Numbered from the stretch's first letter, positions 55,492-64,000 are shown. The stretch: 64,000 bases of DNA from Paraburkholderia flava (GCF_004359985.1 NZ_SMRO01000002.1:2410209-2474208); one strand, 5' to 3'. Program-made: numbers and translations. The notes: generated by a model not told the origin, from the letters alone.

Positions 55492-55746
55492 GGATGCGGC
55501 ATCCTCGGCGGGAGCAAAGGACTATTTTAGCGGTTTGGGCCGGCCCGAGCCGGGTCTGTGCCCGGCTTGCTGACAGTACGTTGGCAGTAGCCGCGATGTT
55601 GAGTAAGTCGCAGTGGTTGCCGGCGACTGTCCGATCCGGCGCTGCCGCTGCGGGAATAGGCCGCCCAGGGCACGCCTGGTATGGCCGCTACGCGTAAAAA
55701 CCCGTCTGCCGACATGACAGAGCTCAAAAAACGGGCACGGATTCGC

Positions 55747-55752
55747 TACAAT
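55747..55752 (+). promoter_or_regulatory. -10-like TACAAT upstream of tyrB
   Basis: TACAAT lies 98 bp before the tyrB start codon. A matching -35 was not clear, so this is a weak call. Confidence 0.35.
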
Positions 55753-55849
55753 GGCGTGTTACGCACGTCGACCGCACGCGGCTCACGTCATCGAGCCCAG
55801 GACCAGCCGGACGCGCCTCAAGCTTTCTTTTACTACTGCCGAACCCATC

Positions 55850-57049
55850 ATGTCTCTCTTTTCCGCCGTCGAACTTGCTCCCCGCGACCCGATCCTGGGC
55901 CTGAACGAAGCCTTCAATGCCGATACCCGCACCACCAAGGTCAATCTCGGCGTGGGCGTCTACACCAACGAGGAAGGCAAGATTCCGCTGCTGCGCGCCG
56001 TGCGCGATGCGGAGAAGGCGCGTGTCGAAGCAGCGTTGCCGCGCGGCTATCTGCCGATCGAAGGGATCGCCGCCTACGATGCCGCCGTGCAGAAGCTGCT
56101 GCTCGGCAACGACTCGCCGCTGATCGCAGCAGGCCGTGTCGTGACGGCACAGGCGCTCGGTGGTACGGGTGCATTGAAGATCGGCGCGGATTTCCTGAAG
56201 CGCCTGAACCCGGGCTCGAAGGTCGCGATCAGCGATCCCAGCTGGGAAAACCACCGCGCGCTGTTCGAAAGCGCCGGCTTCGATGTTCTCTCATACCCCT
56301 ACTATGACGCGGCGACGCACGGCGTGAATTTCGCGGGCATGCTCGACGCGTTGAACAGCTACGCAGCGGGCACCGTCGTCGTGCTGCACGCGTGCTGCCA
56401 TAACCCGACCGGCGTCGACCTCACCGACGATCAATGGAAGCAGATCGTCGAAGTCGTGAAGACACGCGGTCTCGTACCGTTCCTCGATATCGCGTATCAA
56501 GGTTTCGGCGACAGCATCGACGCGGACGCCGCCGCGGTACGTCTCTTCGCCGCAGCCGAACTGAACGTGTTCGTCTCGTCGTCGTTCTCGAAGTCGTTCT
56601 CGCTGTACGGCGAACGCGTCGGCGCGCTGTCGATCATCACGGCCAGCAAGGAAGAAGCAACGCGCGTGCTGTCGCAACTGAAACGCGTGATCCGCACGAA
56701 CTATTCGAACCCGCCGACGCACGGTGGCTCGGTTGTCGCCGCGGTGCTCGCATCGGCCGAACTGCGTGCAACGTGGGAAAGCGAACTCGGCGAAATGCGC
56801 GATCGTATCCGCGCGATGCGCAATGGTCTCGTCGAGCGGCTGACGAGCGCCGGCGTGAACCGCGATTTCAGCTTCGTGAATGCGCAGCGCGGCATGTTCT
56901 CGTACTCGGGTCTGACGGCTGCGCAAGTGGACCGTCTGCGTGAAGAGTTTGGCATCTATGCCGTGAGTACCGGGCGCATCTGCGTTGCGGCGCTCAACAC
57001 GCGTAATCTCGATGTGGTCGCTGGTGCTATTGCACAGGTGCTGAAGTAA
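55850..57049 (+). CDS. tyrB: Aromatic amino acid / aspartate aminotransferase
   Basis: 399 residues from ATG 55850. PLP-dependent class I aminotransferase of the AspC/TyrB subgroup, catalysing tyrosine, phenylalanine or aspartate transamination with 2-oxoglutarate. VNLGVGVYTNEEGKIPLLRA begins the family core, HACCHNPTGVDLT contacts PLP, and the Schiff-base lysine lies in SSSFSKSFSLYGERVG. C-terminal GRICVAALN is conserved. AspC versus TyrB specificity cannot be settled by eye. Confidence 0.95.
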   Translation: MSLFSAVELAPRDPILGLNEAFNADTRTTKVNLGVGVYTNEEGKIPLLRAVRDAEKARVEAALPRGYLPIEGIAAYDAAVQKLLLGNDSPLIAAGRVVTAQALGGTGALKIGADFLKRLNPGSKVAISDPSWENHRALFESAGFDVLSYPYYDAATHGVNFAGMLDALNSYAAGTVVVLHACCHNPTGVDLTDDQWKQIVEVVKTRGLVPFLDIAYQGFGDSIDADAAAVRLFAAAELNVFVSSSFSKSFSLYGERVGALSIITASKEEATRVLSQLKRVIRTNYSNPPTHGGSVVAAVLASAELRATWESELGEMRDRIRAMRNGLVERLTSAGVNRDFSFVNAQRGMFSYSGLTAAQVDRLREEFGIYAVSTGRICVAALNTRNLDVVAGAIAQVLK

Positions 57050-57111
57050 CAACGGGGGGCGAGCGGGTAAGTAAGCTCCATCCGCCTTTGTGATTACAGG
57101 TAATGCTTAAG

Positions 57112-57142
57112 CGGCGCTCCATTCGGAGCGCCGTTTTCTTTT
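57112..57142 (+). terminator. Rho-independent terminator after tyrB
   Basis: CGGCGCTCC and GGAGCGCCG with a 4-base loop followed by TTTTCTTTT. Confidence 0.93.
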
Positions 57143-57178
57143 GCGGCATTGTCCCTGCCACGCGCAAACCATGTCGGT

Positions 57179-58417
57179 TCAACGCATGTCGCGATGAATA
57201 TCGTGAGTCACGAAGCCCGAGTCGTTGTCCGGCATATCGAGCCAGCCGGGTTGTGCGAGCGAACGACGAATGTCTTCCAGACCGCTCGACCAGTGCTCCC
57301 GCATCGTCGACAGGCCGAACTGATAATCCTTGAACTGCCCTTCGTACTCTTTCTGCCGGTAGATCAGGTGGATCACGTTGTAGCGCTTCGAGCACGAGAG
57401 GGATTCGGCGAGCTTGCACCAGGTGTCTTCGCGATGCTCGGGCGCGACCCGGTCGAGTACTTCGCGCAGTACGTGGCGAAAGCGTTGCGAACGCTGCAGC
57501 ATGTCGGTGACGAGCCGCGTGCGACTGGAGTACTGGATGTCCTTCATGCGACCCTGAACGTCGGTGATGTTGTCCGGTACTGGTCCGAGTGCACTCCATA
57601 GGTCGACCTGAAACGCGAGCGTGTCGTGACGCGGTGTTGTCTGCACCACTTCGTAGAGCGGAGTGTTCGACATCAAGCCGCCGTCCCAAAAGTATTCACC
57701 GTCGATCTCGACTGCCGGGAAGCCTGGCGGCAACGCACCGGACGCGATGAAGTGCTCTGCTCGCAGCGTCATGCGAGTGTTGTCGAAGTAAGCGAAATTG
57801 CCGGTCCCGACGTTCACCGCACCGACCGAGACACGCATTTCACGCGAGTTGATCCGGTCGAAATCGCAGAGCCGTTCGAGCGTCGCTTTGAGCGGCGTCG
57901 TGTCGTAGTAGCTCGCGGCTTGCGGCGGTCCCGATACGGTGGGTAGTGGCGGCGGAAAGCGCGGCACGAAGAAACCCTTCTGCCCTTCGACGAGCGCACT
58001 GACCGCCTGCATCGCGGTAAACGCTTTCCGCACGGCATCCGTCGAATTGAACAGCGTCTGCTCGACGAACGCCGGCAATGGCGGCCCGAATGCCGGCTGA
58101 CAGATCGTTTCCCAAAACTCCAGCAGCCGTGCGACGCGATGCTCGGGCGCATTACCCGCGATGATCGCGGTATTCAATGCACCGATCGAGATGCCGGCGA
58201 GCCAGTTCGGCCGGATGCCCGCCTCGTCGAGGCCTTGATATACGCCGGCCTGATATGCGCCGAGTGCTCCACCGCCTTGCAGCATCAGCGCGATCGACTC
58301 GTACTTTGGCAGGTCGATCTGCGCAGCAACGTGCACGCCGGCAGCAGCAGCTGCGCGCGCTCCGCTATCGCCGCCAGGTACTTCCGCACGTGCCCGTTTG
58401 ATATTGCGTTCGGTCAT
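57179..58417 (-). CDS. Patatin-like phospholipase (DUF3734-containing)
   Basis: 412 residues from ATG 58417 with AAAGGAG upstream. Patatin motifs: oxyanion loop GGGALGAYQAGVYQGL, nucleophile elbow GISIGALN with Ser as catalytic residue, and the dyad Asp in FWDGGLMSN. The C-terminal ~120 residues are the DUF3734 domain that often accompanies patatins in PHB-producing Burkholderiaceae. Possibly a lipase acting on membrane lipids; substrate not shown. Confidence 0.93.
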   Translation of the reverse strand: MTERNIKRARAEVPGGDSGARAAAAAGVHVAAQIDLPKYESIALMLQGGGALGAYQAGVYQGLDEAGIRPNWLAGISIGALNTAIIAGNAPEHRVARLLEFWETICQPAFGPPLPAFVEQTLFNSTDAVRKAFTAMQAVSALVEGQKGFFVPRFPPPLPTVSGPPQAASYYDTTPLKATLERLCDFDRINSREMRVSVGAVNVGTGNFAYFDNTRMTLRAEHFIASGALPPGFPAVEIDGEYFWDGGLMSNTPLYEVVQTTPRHDTLAFQVDLWSALGPVPDNITDVQGRMKDIQYSSRTRLVTDMLQRSQRFRHVLREVLDRVAPEHREDTWCKLAESLSCSKRYNVIHLIYRQKEYEGQFKDYQFGLSTMREHWSSGLEDIRRSLAQPGWLDMPDNDSGFVTHDIHRDMR

Positions 58418-58595
58418 TGCAGCTCTCCTTTTCAGGGCGTCGGTCGAACGATTGCATGAACCAGCTGTGGCTCGCGACGAGCAACAGGCCGCCGGCCAAC
58501 GCAATGCCCGGGAATGCCGACAGGAACAGTACCGCCTGCGTCACGTGCGCAACCGATGTGAAGACGTCGTATGCCGCATTTTGCTGCGGCATCAC
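58365..58595 (-). CDS. Possible small hydrophobic protein overlapping patatin start
   Basis: A 76-codon frame (GTG at 58595 or ATG next to it) with a hydrophobic stretch AVLFLSAFPGIALAGGLLLV. It overlaps the first 53 bp of the patatin gene in another frame. The ribosome site is poor and a hairpin sits at its 5' end. It could be a coupled small membrane protein or a chance frame. Confidence 0.3.
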   Translation of the reverse strand: MMPQQNAAYDVFTSVAHVTQAVLFLSAFPGIALAGGLLLVASHSWFMQSFDRRPEKESCNDRTQYQTGTCGSTWRR

Positions 58596-58810
58596 ATTCC
58601 AGTTGGTAAATCATCACATCGCAACCGACCGGCAGGAAGCCGGCCTAACAGCATAGGCCGTCCGGCCAGATACCGATCGCTTCCCTTACCTGGTATTGTG
58701 CATGAACGCATATGAAGCTGACGCGACAGAGCTTGCCGCGGAAACCTACGCGCCTGTCCGGATCGGATTAAGCTGTTGCATTCCGATCGACCACACTCCA
58801 GGAGGTACGC

Positions 58811-59782
58811 ATGAACTACCGGCGACTCGGCCGCTCCGGCCTGCAAGTCAGCGAACTATCCATCGGCTCATGGGTTACGTACGGCAATCAGGTGGACCGG
58901 GGCTCGGCCCGTGAATCGCTCGCAGCCGCGCGCGATGCCGGCGTCAATTTCTTCGATAACGCAGAGGCCTATGCCGGCGGAAAATCCGAAGAAATCATGG
59001 GGCAAGCGTTGAAGGAACTCGGCTGGTCGCGCATCAGCTATGTCGTATCCACGAAGTTCTTCTGGGGTTTGAACGAGGCGCCCAACCAGCATCACACGCT
59101 GAACCGTAAATATCTGCTGAACGCGATCGACGCTTCGCTGAAACGTCTACAGCTCGATTACGTCGATCTCGCGTTCTGCCATCGGCCCGATCCCAACACG
59201 CCCATAGAGGAAACGGTCTGGGCAATGAGCGACATGATCACGCGCGGCAAGGCACTTTACTGGGGCACGTCGGAATGGAGCGCCGACGAGATTCGCGCGG
59301 CCTATGAGATCGCCGAACGGCACCATCTGCATAAGCCCGTGATGGAGCAACCTCAGTACAACCTGTTTCATCGCAAGCGTGTCGAACAGGAATACGCGAG
59401 ACTATACGAGGACATTGGACTTGGATTGACGACGTGGAGCCCGCTTGCATCGGGACTGCTGACTGGCAAATATCGCGGCGGCGTACCGGCTGACAGCCGT
59501 GCGCAACTGCAGGGATACGACTGGCTACGCAAGCAGTTGACCGATACAGGAAAGAACGATGTCGTCGGAAAGCTCGGCGGTGTCGCCGATGAGCTCGGAT
59601 GTTCGATCGGCCAGCTCGCGATCGCGTGGATCCTGAAGAATCCGAACGTGAGTACCGTGATTACCGGCGCCTCCCGAGTCGAACAGATCGCTGAAAATAT
59701 GAAGGCTCACGAGATCGCGGCAAAGATCACGCCGGAAGTGAAGCTGAAGATCGAAGAGATTGTCGGCGATTCGCACGACTAG
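58811..59782 (+). CDS. Aldo/keto reductase (K-channel beta-subunit-like, YghZ type)
   Basis: 323 residues, AGGAGG 7 bases before the ATG. TIM-barrel oxidoreductase: [20 protein letters not shown] start, catalytic tyrosine in [18 protein letters not shown], lysine in VVSTKFFWG and His in [10 protein letters not shown]. The NADPH region is [14 protein letters not shown] near the C-terminus. Reduces small aldehydes in related proteins; physiological substrate unknown. Confidence 0.94.
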   Translation: MNYRRLGRSGLQVSELSIGSWVTYGNQVDRGSARESLAAARDAGVNFFDNAEAYAGGKSEEIMGQALKELGWSRISYVVSTKFFWGLNEAPNQHHTLNRKYLLNAIDASLKRLQLDYVDLAFCHRPDPNTPIEETVWAMSDMITRGKALYWGTSEWSADEIRAAYEIAERHHLHKPVMEQPQYNLFHRKRVEQEYARLYEDIGLGLTTWSPLASGLLTGKYRGGVPADSRAQLQGYDWLRKQLTDTGKNDVVGKLGGVADELGCSIGQLAIAWILKNPNVSTVITGASRVEQIAENMKAHEIAAKITPEVKLKIEEIVGDSHD

Positions 59783-59826
59783 CCGAGGGCGGCCAGCCAC
59801 AGGCTGCATTCTCTGAAAAGCGCAGC

Positions 59827-59847
59827 GGTCGCGTACAATACGCGACC
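59827..59847. promoter_or_regulatory. Palindrome overlapping -10-like element before rlmJ
   Basis: GGTCGCGTA-CAA-TACGCGACC has 9-bp perfect arms and contains TACAAT (59834-59839) at its centre, 85 bp before the rlmJ ATG. It may be an operator over the promoter or the terminator of the preceding gene. Confidence 0.45.
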
Positions 59848-59923
59848 TTCGATGATCTGTCGGATACGCGCGCAGGTCTCGTGTTCCCGCAGATCGCTGC
59901 CCTACGTCGTTTCTCGCGAAACC

Positions 59924-60769
59924 ATGCTCAGCTACCGCCACGCCTTCCATGCTGGAAACCACGCCGACGTCCTGAAACATGCCGTCGTCGTGCAACTGCT
60001 GCGCTACCTCGGCCAGAAAGACAAGGCTTACTGGTACATCGATACGCATGCAGGCGCAGGCGTCTATTCGTTGAAAGAGGGGTACGCGACAAAGACCGCG
60101 GAATTCGAGACAGGTATCGGCAAGCTGTGGGAGCGCAAGGATTTGCCTCCGATGTTCGCCGAATACGTCGACGAGGTCGCGGCACTCAATCCGGACGGCG
60201 ATCTGCGGTACTACCCTGGCTCGCCTTATCTGGCGTGGAGATTGATGCGCGAGCAGGACCGGATGCGTCTCTTCGAGTTGCACAGTACCGAGATCGATGT
60301 CCTGCGCCACAACTTCCGCGACGCCGGCCGACGCGCACTCCTCTATGCCGGCGACGGCTTCGACGGTATCAAGGCCCTACTCCCTCCGCCGCCGCGCCGC
60401 GCGCTCGTGCTGGTCGACCCGTCGTACGAAGATAAACGCGACTACACACGGACACTCACCTGCGTCGAAGAAAGTCTCCGGCGCTTCGCCAACGGTACTT
60501 ACGCGATCTGGTATCCGCAGGTCACGCGCCCAGAATCGCAGCGGTTTCCTGACCAGTTGAAGCGCCTGCAGGACAAGAGCTGGTTGCACGTGTCTTTGAC
60601 GATCGGCAACCAGCCCTCGGATGGTTTTGGACTGTACGGCAGTGGGATGTTCATTCTCAACCCGCCGTATACGCTCGCGAAAACGCTGAAGGACTCGATG
60701 CCGTGGCTCGTCGATGCACTGAAGCTGGATGGAGCCGCGCAGTTCAAGCTCGAACATCGCGGCGGCTGA
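59924..60769 (+). CDS. rlmJ: 23S rRNA (adenine2030-N6)-methyltransferase RlmJ
   Basis: 281 residues from ATG 59924; upstream codons are not conserved. LSYRHAFHAGNHADVLKH is the invariant RlmJ start, GAGVYSL the SAM-binding glycine loop, and LVDPSYEDKRDY the DPPY-type catalytic motif. Methylates A2030 of 23S rRNA in E. coli. Confidence 0.96.
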   Translation: MLSYRHAFHAGNHADVLKHAVVVQLLRYLGQKDKAYWYIDTHAGAGVYSLKEGYATKTAEFETGIGKLWERKDLPPMFAEYVDEVAALNPDGDLRYYPGSPYLAWRLMREQDRMRLFELHSTEIDVLRHNFRDAGRRALLYAGDGFDGIKALLPPPPRRALVLVDPSYEDKRDYTRTLTCVEESLRRFANGTYAIWYPQVTRPESQRFPDQLKRLQDKSWLHVSLTIGNQPSDGFGLYGSGMFILNPPYTLAKTLKDSMPWLVDALKLDGAAQFKLEHRGG

Positions 60770-60954
60770 ATCGAACGCTAAGGTCGGCTTGGCCTGCGAC
60801 GCGCTCCTGGTCTTCCCGTGTAACTAGGCGATGTCTTTTGATTGGCAATTCGGAGCTTCGCTCCTTGCCACGATGAGTCCGCGGCTGAAAAAGCGTTCGT
60901 GTCACCAGGACAACTGCACCACTACCTGGATCGACTAAACCCAAAAGACCAAGG

Positions 60955-61299
60955 CTATTGCGGTGACGTCGGCAAACGCAGTTGGGGTTTGGGTGCGGTT
61001 CGTGACTGACCGCCTGCGGGAACCTCGATATACGGCGAAACGAGAATCGGGGGCGAAGAGTTTGGCGCGAGTTCGGTTGGTGTCGCAATCGGCTGCGCGT
61101 CGACAATGCGCGCGTGAGAAAGAGGTGCGGTCTGAAGTACCGTCCCGCTCTGACCATCGCTGATTCCCTTCTGGGTATCCAGAATCAGCGGCTGGCCACC
61201 GCCCGACGATGCAGCCAAAGCGCTCGCCGTAGTGAAGGTCGAAGCGAGCACCGGAAATACGAAGCGCAGCAGATAGCCAGACAGACGAATGGAACGCAT
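60955..61299 (-). CDS. Hypothetical secreted protein
   Basis: 114 residues. A signal peptide (LSGYLLRFVFPVLASTFTTA then SALAASS) precedes ~85 residues rich in Pro, Ser, Gln and Thr with no Cys. It looks like a disordered periplasmic or extracellular protein. I recognise no family. Confidence 0.65.
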   Translation of the reverse strand: MRSIRLSGYLLRFVFPVLASTFTTASALAASSGGGQPLILDTQKGISDGQSGTVLQTAPLSHARIVDAQPIATPTELAPNSSPPILVSPYIEVPAGGQSRTAPKPQLRLPTSPQ

Positions 61300-61408
61300 G
61301 CACGAACCCGGTAGTTGATGGCCTGCCGGTCAAACACGGCGGCGGATGCTTTACCTTACCTTCGTTGCGACGTTCACGCCAGCGCGATACTTCGGAGCTA
61401 TCCGCGCT

Positions 61409-61442
61409 CCAAAAACGACAAAGCCCCGCAAAGCGGGGCCTT
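61409..61442 (-). terminator. Rho-independent terminator after DUF3563 gene
   Basis: On the minus strand AAGGCCCCGC-TTT-GCGGGGCTT is followed by a T-rich stretch (GTCGTTTTT). Confidence 0.88.
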
Positions 61443-61476
61443 CGATACAGCTGAACCGCCTCACGCGGCGCGCGAT

Positions 61477-61623
61477 TTACTGCGAGTAACCGTTGGTCTC
61501 GAGCGAGCGGATACGTTGCTCGAGTTGAACGATGTCGGCCGACGATGCGAGATACGCTTCACGGCGGTTACGTTCGGCGCTTTCAAACCAGATGCTCAGC
61601 TTTTCCACAATGTACGCAATCAT
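61477..61623 (-). CDS. DUF3563 family miniprotein
   Basis: 48 residues from ATG 61623, GGAGAG upstream. IAYIVEKLSIWFESAERNRR then EAYLASSADIVQLEQRIRSL matches the DUF3563 family common in Burkholderiales. An amphipathic helical peptide; the function is not known. It has its own terminator. Confidence 0.88.
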   Translation of the reverse strand: MIAYIVEKLSIWFESAERNRREAYLASSADIVQLEQRIRSLETNGYSQ

Positions 61624-61922
61624 GATGCTCTCCAAGGATCGATAGAACCCCTGGTGAATTTGCGCATCAGGGATTTCCCTCAAAAGGGTTAACCCGAATT
61701 ATAGCCTTCTGTCCGAACTGCGCTAGTGAAATGCTCGACTAGCGTGCATTCCGTTTTGGAATGGTGCATTCTGCTGCAGGATTTAACCCATTGATTTTGC
61801 TAACATTTTATCCAAAAAATAGATCTCCGAAGCCAAAATGCATTACTTTGGTGCGGTTCTGTGGAAAGATCACAACACCCGAGGTCGGGCTACATGCGTT
61901 TCCCAGCCGTCCCCGACAGTAA

Positions 61923-62312
61923 CTATTCGCCCGCCAATCGCTGGATGATCGGACAGTCCGGACGCTCATCTCCGTGGCAATGGTTCGCAAGATGGGTAAG
62001 CGTATCCCGCATTTCCGTAAGCTCAGCAATCCGGCGATCAAGTTCGGTCACGTGCTCCAGCGCGATTGATTTAACCTCGCCACTCGCTCGGGAGTGGTCC
62101 TGCCACAACGCCAGGAGCTTGCGGATATCTTCTACGAGAAATCCGAGGCGACGGGCCTGTCGAATAAAACGCAGCGAATGAATTTCTGTTGCCCCATAGA
62201 CTCGGTACCCGGCTGGCGTACGTCCCTTGGCGCTCAACAAGCCAACGCTCTCGTAGTATCTAATCATCTTCGCGGTAACGCCGGACGCACTTGCCGCTTC
62301 ACCGATATTCAT
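61923..62312 (-). CDS. cueR: Cu(I)-responsive MerR-family regulator CueR
   Basis: 129 residues. The MerR helix-turn-helix starts MNIGEAASASGVTAKMIRYYES and continues with GYRVYGATEIHSLRFIRQAR. Metal-binding cysteines are in CHGDERPDC near residues 112 and 120, the CueR/HmrR spacing for monovalent Cu/Ag/Au. Activates copper efflux/chaperone genes by twisting an overlong promoter. Divergent from copZ. Confidence 0.94.
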   Translation of the reverse strand: MNIGEAASASGVTAKMIRYYESVGLLSAKGRTPAGYRVYGATEIHSLRFIRQARRLGFLVEDIRKLLALWQDHSRASGEVKSIALEHVTELDRRIAELTEMRDTLTHLANHCHGDERPDCPIIQRLAGE

Positions 62313-62343
62313 CAGGCTCGCTCCAGATTTCGGTCTTTCATGC

Positions 62344-62374
62344 TACACCTTCCCACGGCGGGAAGGTTTAAGCT
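62344..62374 (+). promoter_or_regulatory. CueR-type operator/promoter for copZ
   Basis: ACCTTCCC-N5-GGGAAGGT (62347-62367) lies in a 19-bp spacer between TACACC (-35-like, 62344-62349) and TAAGCT (-10-like, 62369-62374). This is the geometry of MerR/CueR-controlled promoters such as E. coli copA. 62 bp before the copZ ATG. Confidence 0.9.
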
Positions 62375-62435
62375 ACTTTCTGGCCCATCCGGGTTTCATT
62401 GCGACTTGCAATGCAATTACTCTCTCGAGGTGAAA

Positions 62436-62657
62436 ATGATTGCCGAATTCCAAGTTGAAGGCATGAGCTGCCAACATTGTGTCGCCGCTGTCACGGAGGC
62501 AATTCGTGACCGTGATGCCTCCGCGCAGGTAAAGATCGATCTCGCGGAACGTCGCGTTATCGTCGATTCGCAGCAACCGGTGGAAGCATTAGAAGCAGCG
62601 ATCGTCGACGCCGGCTATACGGTGGTCGGTGATGCCAGCACCACTACTAATGACTGA
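62436..62657 (+). CDS. copZ: Copper chaperone CopZ (HMA domain)
   Basis: 73 residues from ATG 62436 with GAGGTGA upstream. The HMA fold has the metal site GMSCQHC (MxCxxC) and two further repeats of beta-alpha-beta ending in VDAGYTV. Binds Cu(I) and passes it to partner proteins. No CopA ATPase gene is present in the window. The end overlaps the start of the next gene by up to 8 bp. Confidence 0.94.
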   Translation: MIAEFQVEGMSCQHCVAAVTEAIRDRDASAQVKIDLAERRVIVDSQQPVEALEAAIVDAGYTVVGDASTTTND

Positions 62658-63564
62658 GAATCTACCGATGCCCGTTGTTGCAGTAATTGGCGCGTCTGGG
62701 CTGCTGGGGCGGGCGATCGTGAAGGAACTGAATCGGGAGCGAGAATGGCATATCGTTCCTACGGCGTTCCGTCGCGTATCGCCGCAGATGATTTCATTGG
62801 ACATTTGCGATGCCGATGCAGTCACTCGGTTCATCGAACGCGAGAAGCCGCAGGCTATCGTGATCGCGGCCGCGGAACGCAAACCAGACGTTTGCGAACG
62901 TGAGCCCGCACGTGCTCATGCGATGAATGTCGTAGCAGTTCAAAATATTGCTGCTGCAGCCAGTCGCGTGAATGCATGGACTTTGTCCATCTCGACCGAT
63001 TATGTATTCAACGGGACCCGGCCGCCTTACCTAACCGACGATCCGCCGTGTCCACTTAACGCCTATGGCCGCAGCAAACTGCATGGGGAACGTGCGTTCA
63101 TCGATGCTGCACGCGGCACCGGATGCGTGCTCCGCCTGCCGCTGCTCTATGGTCCGGTTACCGATTGGCAGGAATCTGCGGTAACCAGCCTGATACCCGC
63201 GATTGTCGCGTCAGTCGATACCGTGCCTGCAGCAATGGACGCCTGGGCAGTTCGATATCCAACTTATACGCCGGATGTCGCGTTTGTTATCCGGCAATTG
63301 CTCGCTCAACATTTCTGCGGAAGAACCATAACGGGTATTACTCAATGGTCCGGCGACCAGGCAATGACGAAATACGATATTGCCTTGCATCTAGCTGCCG
63401 CTCTGCAAATCAAGGCTCGTCTGATTCCGCAAACGACTCCGACCGACTCGACACCGAGACCTCGTGATTGCCACCTCGACACTAGCAGTCTTGAGAAACT
63501 CGGTATCGGTCGGCGCACGCCATTCGAGACAGCTCTTCGAGATGTGCTGCGTCAAATCCCGTAG
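62650..63564 (+). CDS. RmlD-like NAD(P)-dependent sugar-nucleotide reductase
   Basis: 304 residues if starting at ATG 62650, or 298 from ATG 62668. Extended SDR fold: VVAVIGASGLLGRAIVKEL at the N-terminus, STDYVFNGTRPPY and YGRSKLHGERA with the catalytic Tyr-Lys, as in dTDP-4-dehydrorhamnose reductase and MAT2B. Other rhamnose genes (rmlA-C) are not nearby, so the substrate is uncertain. It is translationally close to copZ although functionally unlike it. Confidence 0.85.
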   Translation: MTENLPMPVVAVIGASGLLGRAIVKELNREREWHIVPTAFRRVSPQMISLDICDADAVTRFIEREKPQAIVIAAAERKPDVCEREPARAHAMNVVAVQNIAAAASRVNAWTLSISTDYVFNGTRPPYLTDDPPCPLNAYGRSKLHGERAFIDAARGTGCVLRLPLLYGPVTDWQESAVTSLIPAIVASVDTVPAAMDAWAVRYPTYTPDVAFVIRQLLAQHFCGRTITGITQWSGDQAMTKYDIALHLAAALQIKARLIPQTTPTDSTPRPRDCHLDTSSLEKLGIGRRTPFETALRDVLRQIP

Positions 63565-63708
63565 TCAAAGAGCCCTGTTGTGCTCCACAACCAGAAATTC
63601 TTCGATTTGTTGTGGGGTTATCGCTAAGGGTATGCGGGGCACTGCAGATGGGGAGCGGATTATGGGTGGCTTGGGAAGGTACGTGCGCAGAAACGGTCGT
63701 CCAAACAC

Positions 63709-63745
63709 AAAGCCCCCAACCGGGGTTGAAGCGGTTGGGGGCTTT
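63709..63745 (-). terminator. Terminator downstream of 5S rRNA
   Basis: AAAGCCCCCAACC and GGTTGGGGGCTTT separated by an 11-base loop, placed right after the 5S 3' end on the minus strand. Probably the end of the ribosomal RNA operon. Confidence 0.9.
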
Positions 63746-63762
63746 GAGCTGGAGCATAAGGA

Positions 63763-63877
63763 GCCTGACGATTACCTACTTTCACACGGGCAATCCGCAC
63801 TATCATCGGCGTGGAGTCGTTTCACGGTCCTGTTCGGGATGGGAAGGGGTGGTACCGACACGCTATGGTCATCAGGC
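63763..63877 (-). rRNA. rrf: 5S ribosomal RNA
   Basis: The minus strand from about 63877 reads TGCCTGATGACCATAGCG and ends near 63763 with GTCAGGC, with the universally conserved internal CCCATCCCGAACAGG and GAAACGACTCC segments. The ends are approximate to a few bases. The remaining 63878-64000 is the 23S-5S spacer; the 23S gene should lie beyond the right edge. Short frames here are shadows. Confidence 0.95.
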
Positions 63878-64000
63878 ATGACTTGTTGTCGTGTTGAGGG
63901 ATACTCAACACAACCAATCGGGAAGAAGTAGCTGAGAGGATGCCTCTCGTGTGGGTTGTGATGGTTGAGGCACAACACTGATCTCAACCGTGCGTCTGCC

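Noticed and set aside
63464..63931. Short frames over the rRNA region
   Set aside because: They coincide with the 5S rRNA gene and its terminator.
1..64000. CRISPR array, transposase, integrase, tRNA or phage structural genes
   Set aside because: None seen by eye in the window; the only non-coding RNA supported is 5S rRNA, and tRNA search was not computational.

Overview
The window is a high-GC chromosomal segment with gene content and order typical of Burkholderiaceae, most like Paraburkholderia (inference). Pointers are divergent uvrB and tyrB genes, an FtrABCD-type ferrous iron system, a DUF3563 miniprotein, an mdtABC-type RND operon with its own outer-membrane factor, and a 5S rRNA gene at the right edge. 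The genus was not tested by any search.

Layout: 1-3.4 kb holds the 3' part of a trimeric autotransporter adhesin gene followed by a BamE/OmpA-like lipoprotein gene. 3.6-17.1 kb is an accessory block that looks like a small specialised-metabolism cluster: a NYN-domain protein, a free acyl carrier protein, an orphan OmpR/PhoB-type response regulator, a condensation/PapA-like acyltransferase, two divergent paralogous GT1 glycosyltransferases, a DUF7064/CrtC-like protein, a three-gene operon (lone PEP-utiliser swivelling His domain, a 726-residue unknown protein, and a PPDK-like protein lacking the PEP/pyruvate barrel), and an SDR. 17.3-19.5 kb has a small orphan HrpB1-family operon and a second SDR. 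20.1-29.4 kb is the RND efflux operon. 29.5-32.5 kb has an Rrf2 regulator, a glycosyltransferase-like protein, a GliT-like thiol oxidoreductase and a YAQP-repeat secreted protein. 32.8-38 kb holds a symporter pair and acetyl-CoA synthetase, separated by an inverted-repeat element. 38.8-45.2 kb has yqhA-like, fumarase, bfr, murI, then bfd-smORF-tonB-exbB-exbD. 45.5-49.8 kb has LysR/pirin, OsmC, DUF1857, hemP and a HbpS-like gene. 49.9-53.1 kb is ftrABCD. 53.4-63.6 kb is housekeeping: uvrB, tyrB, a patatin, an aldo-keto reductase, rlmJ, DUF3563, cueR/copZ and an rmlD-like gene. 5S rRNA ends the window on the minus strand.

Most notable: in the accessory cluster, both divergent promoter regions (8.6-8.7 kb and 11.27-11.37 kb) carry a direct repeat GTTCA-N5-GTTCA, each copy reading in the direction of the gene it faces. 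A degenerate copy in the same orientation precedes the ACP gene. Ten-base tandem spacing is what OmpR/PhoB-family regulators use, and the cluster encodes one without a partner kinase. The same block carries a split phosphohistidine (PPDK-derived) module that has lost its usual PEP/pyruvate domain, so its phosphoryl acceptor is unknown. Together these suggest a self-contained, co-regulated pathway, probably for an acylated glycoside. This is an inference from gene content, not a demonstrated product.

Iron genes form a second theme. Fur-box-like sequences precede bfd, hemP and ftrA.
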